From assembly GCF_947507565.1 (NCBI RefSeq), contig NC_089176.1, positions 1,922,001 through 1,986,000 on the forward strand: a stretch of DNA of 64,000 nucleotides, in the 5' to 3' direction. Below are positions 10,809-20,902 of this stretch, one piece after another. The notes under the pieces were generated by a model. The model was not told where the DNA came from. It made no database searches and saw only the letters and a program-made list of their open reading frames with translations. The stretch is from Oscarella lobularis (Eukaryota > Porifera > Homoscleromorpha > Homosclerophorida > Oscarellidae). A program made the position numbers and the translations under genes. Every line of letters starts with the position of its first letter. The first letter of the stretch is position 1.

Positions 10809-12428
10809 TTACTCCGGACGCCCGCCGCGCGACACGGGCGAGCGCTCCCGATCGCTGCCTCGACGAACGCCACGCGACTCCCGGCCACGATCGCCTTTTC
10901 CCGGGTCGTTACGCTCGCGACGGGGCGAATCGCAGTGCTTGGCCCGATGAGCTCCCCAACAAACATTGCACACGTGCCGGTAAGTGCAATTCGGGAACTG
11001 ACATGCTCCCTCGTTGTATCCGCGGCAAATCGGCCGTGGTTTTGTGCGAGCACCCGCCGGCGACGCGGCGCGAGCCACATTTCGATCCGTCGAGGCATCG
11101 CGCAACGAGCAAACGGCTTTAACGTGGTCGGTATCCAGGCAGAGAGGGCAGCGCGGCGCATTGTTGCCGAGAGCCACGAACGTCTGGGCATAAATGCCCT
11201 GATGCGGTGTGGCCCAGTCCAACGCCGGACGCACAGCGGCGAGCTTACGGAAACGCGTGTCGTAAGTACGCCAACCCTCGCCCCCGAGTTTGGCCGCTTC
11301 CTGTAGGATGAGGCGCATATACGAGAACAGCGACGCCGCGCGTGATGGGTCGCCAGCGCAGCGTACGATCGCGTACGTACTAAAACAGCGCGCCCAGCTA
11401 AGGACGCTCGGAATCGAGCGCAGCTGGGAGCGCGACTGAGGCATCCACTCGAAAAACGGACCAACCTCGCGCTTCAACAGCTCGAGGTTGTCCGGCAGAA
11501 GCTCCGCCAGCTCCACGTACTGACCCGCCTGGATCTTCGCCACCATCTTGCCGGAGACTGACACGCCGTCCTCCAACGCGAAGTCCGGCGACGTTGGCGG
11601 AGGAACCGCCTGAGCCAGCGCACGTGCCAGAGCCCCGAACGAGGTGCCGTCGACCGCGGCAGCGGACGGCACCACTCCAGGAGGCGCCTCGCCGTCCCCG
11701 AGCACCGCGATACCGGGGATCGCCGGCATCTGAGGTAGCTCCTCCAACGCTAGGAACACAAAGAACACCGCCGTACACCACGCACGCAGGCACGCAGGCC
11801 GAAAAGACACGCAGACACACCCAGAAGAGCGCCGCGCCGTGCAACCACGTACTCAGCTGCCCAAAACCGCGCGGGCGCCAACCGCGCGCCACGAAACCAC
11901 GTACTCAGCTGCCCGAGACCGCGCGGGCGCCAAGCGCGCGCAAAATTAGCAACAATGCAGCTGCGCCGCTGCGCCGCCGCCGCAGAAACCACGACGCGTG
12001 CAGCTGAGACCGAGCCCGCGCCCGCCACGAGCCACAGGTGCACCGCGAAAGGAAGACAGGAGAGGACGGGAAGGGGGGTTAGGGAGTGGGTAGGGAAAAA
12101 CGTAAGGAAAAAACGGGGACCACCGAACCTCCTCCGCGGGAACCAGCCGGGCGAAAAGGCCAAAGCTACCGTACTTACCGTGCTCCCGGGAAGCGTTTCC
12201 ATCCGACGCGCCGTCGGCCGGTAGAGCCGCCTGGCCCGCGTGTTGCGCGTACGCGGCCACGCCCGCTTGCACGGCATTCTGGATAATCGCCTGAAGCGCC
12301 GGTCCGGTGACAGCGACCACCGGGTTTTGCGCGTCGCGCTGCTGCTGGATAGCAGGTTGCTGATCCTGCAATCGCTGAGCTTGATCCGGCGGGTTTTGAA
12401 GAGCTTGATCCGGCGGGTTTTGATCCAT
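10809..12428 (-). CDS. Spliced gag-like protein of the DIRS-like element
   Basis: Exon 1 (12428-12179) starts MDQNPPD and is Gln/Pro-rich. Exon 2 (11749-10809) starts ALEELPQMP. The intron between them has a strong GTAAGT donor and a TTCCTAG acceptor, and the joined frame is exactly 397 codons with stop. The C-terminal half has a conserved block (CFSTYAIVRC ... GGEGWRTYDTRFRK) seen in DIRS/Ngaro gag proteins, followed by CxxC/CxH clusters (CPLCLDTDHVKAVC, then CRGYNEGACQFPNC with YRHVCNVC and HRAKHC), resembling nucleic-acid-binding knuckles. The last 35 residues are rich in Arg, Asp and Gly. It probably packages element RNA. Confidence 0.75.
11846..11944. repeat. Tandem duplication inside the gag intron
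   Basis: A block of about 50 bp beginning CCACGTACTCAGCTGCCC is present twice in succession with small changes in the GC-rich tail. Confidence 0.7.
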
Positions 12429-12558
12429 GATGATGAGAAAGAAGAGAAAAGATTGCGTCGCGCGTAGGTGTGCTCGCCTCGGCCGCTGTGATGCGAATGA
12501 GCCCGCCCACGCCCGACGCTCCGTATCAACGACGGTTAACAATAATGTTAACCTGCCA

Positions 12559-12684
12559 AACACCAGGGCGCGCGCGCGAGCGAAGCCCGCGCGCGCCCTG
12601 GTGGGAGGGTCTCTCAAACGTGATCGGGCAAAATCTCAAAGTGTGTATCTGTCGGTAACGCTCACGTCACAATCGCTCATTAAC
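12559..12684. repeat. Terminal direct repeat of the DIRS-like element (gag end)
   Basis: Partner of 7793-7918. It is preceded inside the element by the palindrome GTTAACAATAATGTTAAC (about 12536-12553). Confidence 0.9.
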
Positions 12685-12706
12685 CAATCACACACACAGG
12701 TGCCTT

Positions 12707-12735
12707 TATGACATCACATTCATTGTGATGTCATA
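12707..12735. repeat. Perfect hairpin next to the retrotransposon
   Basis: Arms TATGACATCACAA and its reverse complement around a short loop. A second perfect hairpin (TAGATATAACAG arms) lies at 12821-12846. Both may belong to a small non-autonomous element; none could be delimited. Confidence 0.6.
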
Positions 12736-13140
12736 CTCTCCCGTATATTGAACAACTGGTACCAAAAAGGTGACGTCAGAGTAGATAGTAACCCCGGATT
12801 GTGTTCAATAGTTTGCAGCATAGATATAACAGTCCTGTTATATCTACCAAGGATAAATACTAATAGAAACATAATTTAAGGAGCACATTTATCAAGGGAA
12901 CGCAGCTAAGGAGCACGTTGGGTTTGTCGTGCTGCGAGCGAAGCTCGCAACACGCACACCCCAACTGCGAGCTGATAATAGGCCTCGTGACACGATCACC
13001 CGAAGGGGCAGGCTGGGGAGGGTAGTAGCTCTGTGTCGCATGATCAAATTAGCTAATTGTAGGGTTTTGCGAAAAATGATGCATGCAACGGTTAGGCAGT
13101 GCTGATGGTGTTCGGGGATCACATGATGGCTCACAAAAGG

Positions 13141-13512
13141 CCATCATTATCTAGATCCTCCTCGCTGCCGTCATTGCAGGTAAACAATTCAAAGAGATTC
13201 GGCTTCGTTGTATTTCTTACAGTCAACTATTTCTTGCAGGACAGAGACACGTCAGTTCAGCGCTCACTTCCTTCCTGAAAATCGAGGAACCTTTGAGTAT
13301 CCTCCTCCAAACAGCGGATTATCGAACTTTGCCAGAAACGTTGACTGCACGTGAAGTTTCAGCCTTCTACGACGATGTTCTCGGGCACTCCCATCACGTG
13401 CAATCGGATGGTTGCAACCGTGGAATTTCTTGACACTGAGAAAGACGGAGACATCCTCGAGATCGTGCATTCGTCAACATCGTACATTCCTCAACAAACA
13501 GAGTCTTGGCGT
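13141..13512 (+). pseudogene. 5' relic of a factor B-like gene (signal peptide and CUB)
   Basis: Retains the end of the signal-peptide exon, the first intron (GTAAAC donor, TTTCTTGCAG acceptor) and much of the CUB exon. A TGG-to-TGA change makes a stop in the conserved TWKFQP region near 13350. Homology stops at about 13512 within the STNRVLA region, where unrelated sequence begins. There is no downstream sushi, vWA or protease exon. Confidence 0.8.
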
Positions 13513-13907
13513 CCCCGGTTCGATTCCCAAGAGTGCTCGTTTTTTTCTTTTTTTCTTTTTTAGCGAGACCATTTAAAGCGATCTTTGCTGCGTTGCTGAA
13601 GCTCGGGTAATGCAGTAAGATCTGCCGGTAAGTCATAAATTTAGACCGAATGGCGGCTTTAGCGTGCGTTCTGTCTGACTTGTCCCTCTGACGGAGATTC
13701 TCTGACGGTTTTCTCTCCCCTGTATCGCTGCTTTGTGTCTGGGCTCCGTCTGCACGTGAATTTGATTCCGCACAATCAGTGAACGGCTTACCGCATCCTA
13801 TTTTGACAGCAGCGACTCGACCGGCGCCTAACATATATGACTTCGGCGGAAGCGATTGGCTTCCGCTCTCCAGACGCATAAAAACAACGTTGGGTTTTGT
13901 AATTGTT

Positions 13908-13950
13908 GTAATGACGCAGCAGGAAGCGCAGATTACGCAAGTGGCGCGCA
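13908..13950 (+). promoter_or_regulatory. Conserved upstream module of copy C
   Basis: TGACGCAGCAGGAAGCG followed by TTACGCAAGTGGCG, about 284 bp before the TATA box, matching the modules before copies B and D. Confidence 0.45.
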
Positions 13951-14179
13951 GACCCTAGTACTTCAGTGGGCGCCCACTCATGCGTGTGCATTGTGACTTT
14001 GAAGACGTCTTTCTGTTGATGTAGAACCAGAAAGCAAAGACGTACTGTGCCTGCGTTCAGATGGAAGTGACGTACGTATACAATTATTGGAGGAAGCAAT
14101 GGGGAGGAGTTTTATGGAGATGCGTCTTTCTCCAAGCTGCAACGTCAATTACCTTCTTAATTGACCCCTGGTAATTGGA

Positions 14180-14254
14180 CGCTTCCGAAGTGGAATATAA
14201 AAGGACGGCGACTTGGGAAAATTTGGCAGTTCTCTTCTATAGTAACAGAAGACG
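14180..14254 (+). promoter_or_regulatory. Core promoter of copy C
   Basis: TATAAAAGG at 14196-14204, then AATTTGGCAGTTCTCTTC as the likely initiator block. Confidence 0.72.
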
Positions 14255-17200
14255 ATGTATACGATGAAAACAGCAGTCGTAGGATTCGCTCACCTTCTTC
14301 TCCTGGCTGCAGTCGTTGCAGGTTTTTTTGATCAAGAAATTCAAACGGAGAGATACGTCAGTTCGTGTGAACCTAATCGTCTTCCTGGAAGTCGAGGTAC
14401 CTTGGTGTTTCCTCCTCCAGACGGCCAATTTTCTCGCTACGAGAGAAACGTTAACTGCACATGGAAGTTGCAGCCTGAGCTTTATAACGGTTTTCTCGTC
14501 ACTTGCGATCGGATGGTTGCAACAGTGGAGTTTCTTGACACTGAGAAGGACGGAGACATCCTAGAGATCATAGATTCATCGACGAACAGAGTCTTGGCCA
14601 GTCTTTCAGGACAATCTAGGAATTCCATATCTTTTCCTAAACAGTACGTCGCTTGTTCTCCCGAATTGACAATTCGTTTCAGATCAAATGATAATGGGGA
14701 AAGAGGAGGCGGATTTAAAATTTCCTACACAACAGATAGTTAGTGACTCGCCCCAACTGGTACTGCTCTATGAAAAATAATTCTATCTCTGCCGCAGGAG
14801 ACATGCTCAGTCTTAAAAGTCTTTCGTCTCGGTATGTTAAGGCAGACTGGACAATTTGCGGATCTGAGAGTCATCCGGCCTGCTTGGATTTCGTCACTCT
14901 CGGCTACAGTTCGTTTTCTGCCGAGGTTTCGAACACAGACGGCGACTCAAAAAGCGTCAGAATTTCTCACGAAGATGGGCCGAGCGAGACCCTCACTGCT
15001 AACAGACTAATCACATTTCAATTGGCGGAGACCTATTACGGCTCCAAAGCGGACTATTACGGCTTCGAAGCGGAACTCTGTGGTAACAGAACAATATTCA
15101 TGTGTAGTAACAATAGCCCAAACCACTTTGTGTTAGGTTCCACTACGTGTAAAATTTCGCCCGTGCTAAATGGACGCGAATACGAAAATACGAGATGGTG
15201 CTCCAAAGAGTCAACGACCCGCTGCTTGGAAGGGTACCAAAATTACGGCAATTTTACTAGACGATTATGTAAGCAAGACGGAAAATGGGATCGTTCAAAT
15301 CCACCTCAGTGCGAAAGTAAGAAATTCTAATTATGACACTCGTTTTTGACTTTGTTTTTGGTAGAAATCAGATGTTCTAATGTTCCTTCCATCGACAACG
15401 GGCATTTCATTTTTTCTGACGAACCCAAATCCGAATATTACGAAGGAGAAAAGATCGAGTGGAAATGCGATAAGGGCTTTTCTCACATAGACGACTTCTA
15501 TCGGAAAGCAGCTGATTATCCTTCTCCCTTTAACTACATTTATTACGAAATTTATAATTACGACATCGAGCCTTTTCCTATGCTGTGGAGGCTTAAAGAA
15601 CTAGGCTTGGACAAGTTTCTCAAGCTTATAGAATCCGCAGCAGGAAATATAACTTGCGATGCAAATGGATGGAGAAGAGTTCCGAAATGCCTACGTAGGC
15701 TAAGTCTTTAAATACTTCTAAGGAAAACGCTTTGAATAAGAGTTCCCTTGACAGCTATTGAATGTCCCAAAATCATTCTGAGAAACGGAACTGTTTCGAC
15801 CAGAAAACAAATCGAATTGGCGTACGAGCAACGGTCATTTTTATACATAGACAGGAGACCAAAATATCTGTCGACTGCTAGCTTTTCTTGCAGCAGCGGA
15901 TTTACCCTTGTTGGCCACAGTGTCGCCACCTGTATGGCTAATTCAAAATGGAACGTCCCTCTTCCCGAATGTACAGTGGAGTCATTGCATACAGTATTGG
16001 TTAAATAATTAATTTATTGAAATGTAGGTTTACCCGAGACTGATGATGCTATCAAAGACCAAATCGCAACGTTCGATAACAAATTCTTGCTTCCCTTAGC
16101 AACGTATTCTCGCAATGCTCAACCCGACGAGAATCTTCTCGATCGCTCCGATGTGCTCGACGCGCAGTCCGACGTCAAACTGGATCTCGTCTTGGCTTTC
16201 AGTATCCGCGAGGGAAGTCTTCTGGAGGAAGTCTATAAAATATTTGTCCATAAAATGATTATGAACTTCCCCATTGACGCAGAAAAGACCCGCGTAGCTG
16301 GCTTCGTTCTCATGAACGGAACGATTCGGAAATTCGTGAGCCATCACGTTGACTTTATTGAAGAAAATCCCCATAACATCTCAGAAAATTTTGAAGAGTT
16401 CATGGAAAACATTAACCTGATGTTTGAGACGGGATTAGGGGAAAAACCGAGAGATACGAAGAGAGTGGCTATAATTGTCAGCGAGAAATTTCTGGAGGTC
16501 GCTAATCAACAACGCGCTTTGGCTGCACAGCAGCGTTACAAGCTATTGAACGTCAAATCACTCCATATTTCGATGCGTGACTTGCCGCATTTTGTGGAAC
16601 CTACGGCGGAATTCATCGAATTCAATACCACTAACAACTTCTACAAGTTTTTGAACTACTCAAACCCAAGTAAGGAAGTAGGGTGTAGTTTTATGACTGG
16701 CCTCAAATTGCGCTTTTCTGCCCAGCCACGGTCGACGATCTTTGCGGTGTAGCTGGAGCCTCGGGTCAGCACTATCCCTTTTCCAACTTCTCCGTTGCGG
16801 CACGTGGCGCCTGGCCCTGGCTCGTCACCGTCCTTGGTGACGGAGAGTACGAATGCGACGGCGTTCTCGTTCACCGCCGATGGGTAGTCACGGGTGCGGA
16901 TTGTTTCAAAAAGGCGACTCGCACTAGCGGATGGTTGAAAGGCAGAATCAACAATTATAAAATAGGAGTCCGAGTTGGACAATATGAACTGAACGATGAT
17001 GACGATGGACTGACGATAAGCAAGTACGACGGAATCGACGTTTTGACTCGAGGTGATCATCCGCCGCCTGGACTGAAAGTGTGGCGCTCAACAAGAAGAT
17101 TCAAACCGGATATACTCGAGAATAACATGGCTGTTATAAGACTAGACAAGCCTATAGAGGTGAGTCGCTTTCGAAAGCCTATCTGTTCGCCAAGGCATTC

Positions 17201-17615
17201 TGAGTACAACGCGATGATGAGTGATGAAATGATTGCTATCGGACAAACGGCGTTCCTTGCTGGGTATCAATACGTGAAAAATGGCGAAAGAGTCGTCTCG
17301 AATGTTCCTATTGAGTCGAGTGCTGTTATAGCTAATTTGTCTGAGTGCAGGCAGAGGTGGCCTGGGAAAACTATCATAGATTCGAATCTGTGCGTTCGAG
17401 GCATTCCTGGCAATATTTGCTATGGAGCGACTGGCACTCCCCTTATGTGTCAGGATCGTAAGACGAACAGATACGTTCTATGCGGTGTGGGCAGTTTTGG
17501 CTTTGAGGACTGCAAGGACGGATACGCCGTGTATACTAACATGAGGAAGTACGAAGAGATGATACGCGACACCGTTAGGATGGAATCGGGTGGGTATAGG
17601 GAGTCTCAGTACTGA
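14255..17615 (+). CDS. Factor B-like secreted pseudoprotease, copy C (complete)
   Basis: Exons 14255-14738, 14798-15082, 15137-15316, 15365-15694, 15755-15970, 16028-16669 and 16726-17615 join to 1008 codons plus stop, all introns phase 1. Architecture is as in copy B. The first intron is absent: the signal-peptide and CUB exons are continuous, with about eight extra residues (FFDQEIQT) at the old intron site. The vWA start reads LVLAFSIREGS and lacks DxSxS. Protease triad sites read TGADC, NNMAV and GATGTP, so His, Asp and Ser are all replaced. It is closest to copies F and E and shares with F a downstream block containing SGSM3 5' exons. A second in-frame ATG at 14264 may be the start used. 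Confidence 0.9.
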
Positions 17616-17942
17616 CTCGGGACTCGTGATCAGACACACTCTGCGGTACTCACTGTGGCCGCGTGACTAATCTTTGTTTGCTTTCTTTTTGTCTGTGCAT
17701 GCAGGTACCTAGCGTTTGTCATCGTTCTTCTTGTACTACTGTACTTGGTTAGAAAAACAGGCTTCTTCTACCAATACTTAGCACTATGATGGAATGTACA
17801 GTATACATGCCAACATTTGAGGTAGCAAGAAGGTTTGCACCACTCCCACTCAATTCAATTTTGGCGCTCGATTCCTGTACACAGGGCTTTAGCCACTCTG
17901 ATGCTACGTGATGGAATGTGAGTATTGGTGTACTTAGATTTT

Positions 17943-18006
17943 AAATTTTTTTACGTGCACGCTCCCTGTCTAATTTTAGATAGGGAGCGTGCACGTAAAA
18001 AATTTT
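17943..18006. repeat. Long hairpin in duplicated 3' flank
   Basis: Arms around ACGTGCACGCTCCCTGTCTA are near-perfect inverted copies with A/T-rich ends. Homologous hairpins follow copy E (26521-26582) and copy F (31628-31691). It may be a small foldback element or a structured 3' flank element. Confidence 0.75.
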
Positions 18007-18274
18007 TGCACCCAATTTTGGCCAGGCGTTATTGATTAGGAAAGATTAGATTTTTTGTGGCTTTGACACATTTGATCAATTGATTAGGGCAGACCGCGTC
18101 TACTCTAAGCTTAGCGCATGCTCGAACTTGGTTTCCAGTTCAGTCTTGATCAAAAGTTCTTGTAACGAACTCGGATCGTAACAGACCGAGGGGAGACCCT
18201 GGACGGGACAGACTGGACGGGACGAGACGTGCTTTCCTAGCGCGCGTTTTTTGACGTTCAAGGTGTGAACTGCG

Positions 18275-20091
18275 ATGGATTGACTCAAAGGAGGTTCGTA
18301 TCGCGAGGGATATCGAGGAAAAGGTGAGCTCGAAACATACGAAGGTACGCCGTGGGGAATTCTCGTTGTTCCGAGCTCCGGCTAAACCATATCCGCGTCT
18401 CTAGCGCCCACTCTAAGCGAAGACGAGTCGTCCGATGGCTCCCCAGCGCTCTCGTGGGACCCGAAAGACGTCTCAGTCGTGGCTGCGAGCTCTTCCACGC
18501 CTTCGTCGCCTCGTCGGGACGCGCTCGCCTCGGAAACGAGCGAAATGACGACAAATGGCGACGATCCGCCCGCCATTTTGGTTGTTACAGGTGGAGCGGG
18601 AGGATCGCGTTCATTTTCTTCTATTCTACCGGACATGATTCCGACGGAGATGAAGTCGAAGGTAACGGAAACGAAAACGCTTTTATAGGATTTACTCCCT
18701 ATGTCATCCGATCCAAAGCTATCAATAAATAAATAAATAAATAAATATTTATTTATTTGTGGTTCGCACTTTTGCTCTAAAACCGAAAACCAATTGACGC
18801 AGAGTTGTCGCGTAATATTAATTCGTGATCTGGTACATATATGTATACCTGTTGACTTCAACAGGCGAGAGATGAAAATTCAGTGTTTGATTGATTCATT
18901 GATTCATCGATTCATTGATTAAATAATTAGTGTACTGAGATTTTGTCCTTATCGCTAAATAGCCAGGAGCTCTCTAAGGTTTACATCTTCTTTATGTAGG
19001 CTGGTCCAAATAGGCCTTTGTCTGCGCCTACTGCATTTTCTGCGTCGCCAACAACGGTGTCTTCGTCATCGTCTCTAAGCGTCTATCACGCTTTTGATGA
19101 TTTCGGATTTGCTAAGGAGGAAGACGGTAATAATGGGAAAGCGATGGAAATGACGTAATTGATTAATTCAGTGCCGGTAGAGGCGGTCACTGTGGTGCCA
19201 AGTGGCGTGATCAAGTCAAGCGATGATCAGAAGCTTCGCTGGTTGGCTCATTTTGAGTTTACAGAAAATCAAGACGTTGGCGACATGACCTGGGAAAAGG
19301 TAATTTGATACTCTGTACTCTGGTTTTTTCTTCGCTGGTTGCGGCGGAAAAACGGATTTTACCGCATTGAGATGGCTTTACTTTCATCTAGCGCTCTCTC
19401 CTCACTTAGATTGCGTCATACCTTTATTGCAAATACCTCAATTTTTATTGGTAGAGATGTCTTACAAATAATGTAGTGAATGTATCAGCTTTTATTGCTA
19501 TGGCTCAAAAAGCTTAGTTTATTGACGTTGATTTTTTACTAAATATCGGTGCAGTCCCAAAGCAGTTGCAGAGTCTTGTACTGTTTAGGATATCTCTGTA
19601 TCTGTAGTTTAACATCCGCCTTCCTTACCCGTAAAATTTCGTTTACATTATCAATTTTTTCGTGGTTTTATTTGCAGATCGGTCATACTCTTTCCCGCTC
19701 CAGTCGTCTTCACGGTCTTGTCAAGGCCGGAATTCCTCACTCCATGCGACCTGAGGTGAGATGAAGAGAAATTTTACCGACTACCGAGACGCGGCACTTT
19801 GTGGTTGAATCTAGATTCGGCAGCGACTGACTCAAAGTCGAAAGAAACGCGATGAAAGTTCAATTGTGTACAAGGCAAGAACTAGAATATGTGACAGTGT
19901 TCAAACTGTTGCTGAGAAATCTTAATAAAAATAATTTTGTAGCAAATAGTGAGACGAGCTTTAGCGGACGCTTCTGACAGCACAGCCGTGAAGCAAATAG
20001 AGAAAGTGCGTAGATGAAATCGATTTATTTTCTCTGACGCCTCCTTCTCAGGATTTATTGCGAACCATGCTAAATAACGCTTGATATCTAT
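18275..20091 (+). pseudogene. Duplicated 5' part of the SGSM3-like gene
   Basis: Matches exons 1 to about 7 of the intact gene at 31981 and their introns. The start reads ATG GAT TGA, a stop at codon 3 where the intact gene has TGG. Homology ends inside the TBC-domain exon after the MPNNAC-like segment (here the Pro codon is changed), and unrelated sequence follows. No SH3 or RUN exons are present. It lies directly downstream of copy C, as the real gene lies downstream of copy F. Confidence 0.88.
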
Positions 20092-20142
20092 GATATGAGC
20101 TACGAACTTGATATCTATGATATGAGCTACGAGCTGGTAGCC
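20089..20142 (+). repeat. 27-bp tandem repeat at the duplication edge
   Basis: Two successive copies of a unit beginning TTGATATCTATGATATGAGC sit exactly where homology to SGSM3 ends. Confidence 0.8.
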
Positions 20143-20367
20143 ACTGAAGTATCGGCTCGACGGCGAACGGTTTGCTGACCGCGTTCCGCGCTGTGACGTT
20201 TGACGAAAAGTCGTCTGACGTCCGCGGAAGGAAGCGCAGATGACGCGAGGCGAGCGACTGCTAAGGGGCAACAATAACAGAAAAACAGCGAAGGTGTACT
20301 ACGGTGTGGACTCAATGTCTCTCTCTAGGATCCGTATCCATGCAATTAACTTCTCGCTCGTAGCTCG

Positions 20368-20838
20368 CGCTAATTCGATCACTCACTGATGCAGGGGCCC
20401 TGCACTGATGGGTGGTATCTGTTTCAAAAAGACGCAGCATCGTCCTGTTTTTTGACGGGTCTGACTTCCGCGGATCTAACGTCTAATTGAAGACTTCCAC
20501 GGAAGCGATGGGCTTCCGCTCCAAGCACGTAAAAGCAAGTGGGTGTTATGTAATGACGCAGGAGGAAGCGCAAGTGGCGGGGCACTGCTGCTGGTAGAAA
20601 CCAGCAGAAAACGTCTTCAAATTCGCACTACATGTATGCATGAGTGGCCACAGATGCAGACAAGAATCAGCAAGCAAAGACCGTACCTGCGTGAATACGT
20701 GGGTCTAATTGTTTGCCATTGAAGCGACGTCATAATTTAATAAGCGAAAAGGAGGAAATTCAATCAGTGGATGTGCGTCTCTCTCCAAACCGCAACGTCA
20801 CCTTGTACTTTAATTTTATTAGGGCTTCCAACGTGCGG
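20368..20838 (+). repeat. Upstream region of copy D shared with 1689-2149
   Basis: Nearly base-for-base identical to 1689-2149. It includes TGACGCAGGAGGAAGCG near 20554, about 285 bp before the TATA box. Confidence 0.85.
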
Positions 20839-20902
20839 TATAAAAGGACGACGAGTTTGGGAGATTTGGCAGTCTCGTCTAGTTGCAGAAGACAGCGATA
20901 CG
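20822..20902 (+). promoter_or_regulatory. Core promoter of copy D
   Basis: TATAAAAGG at 20839-20847 followed by GATTTGGCAGTCTCGTCTAG. Confidence 0.75.

Larger units (their letters stand above)
7793..12684 (-). mobile_element. DIRS/Ngaro-like tyrosine-recombinase retrotransposon
   Basis: In element orientation (minus strand) it reads direct repeat, spliced gag, RT-RNase H, tyrosine recombinase, direct repeat. It has no integrase or aspartic protease and no Dam-type methylase, which fits Ngaro-like members of the DIRS superfamily. The 126-bp direct repeats at its ends differ by about one base, indicating a young insertion. It sits between factor B-like copies B and C. It appears non-autonomous: RT-RNase H has an internal amber codon and the recombinase is cut before its expected catalytic Tyr. 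GC content and codon use are much higher in GC than the surrounding array. Confidence 0.88.
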
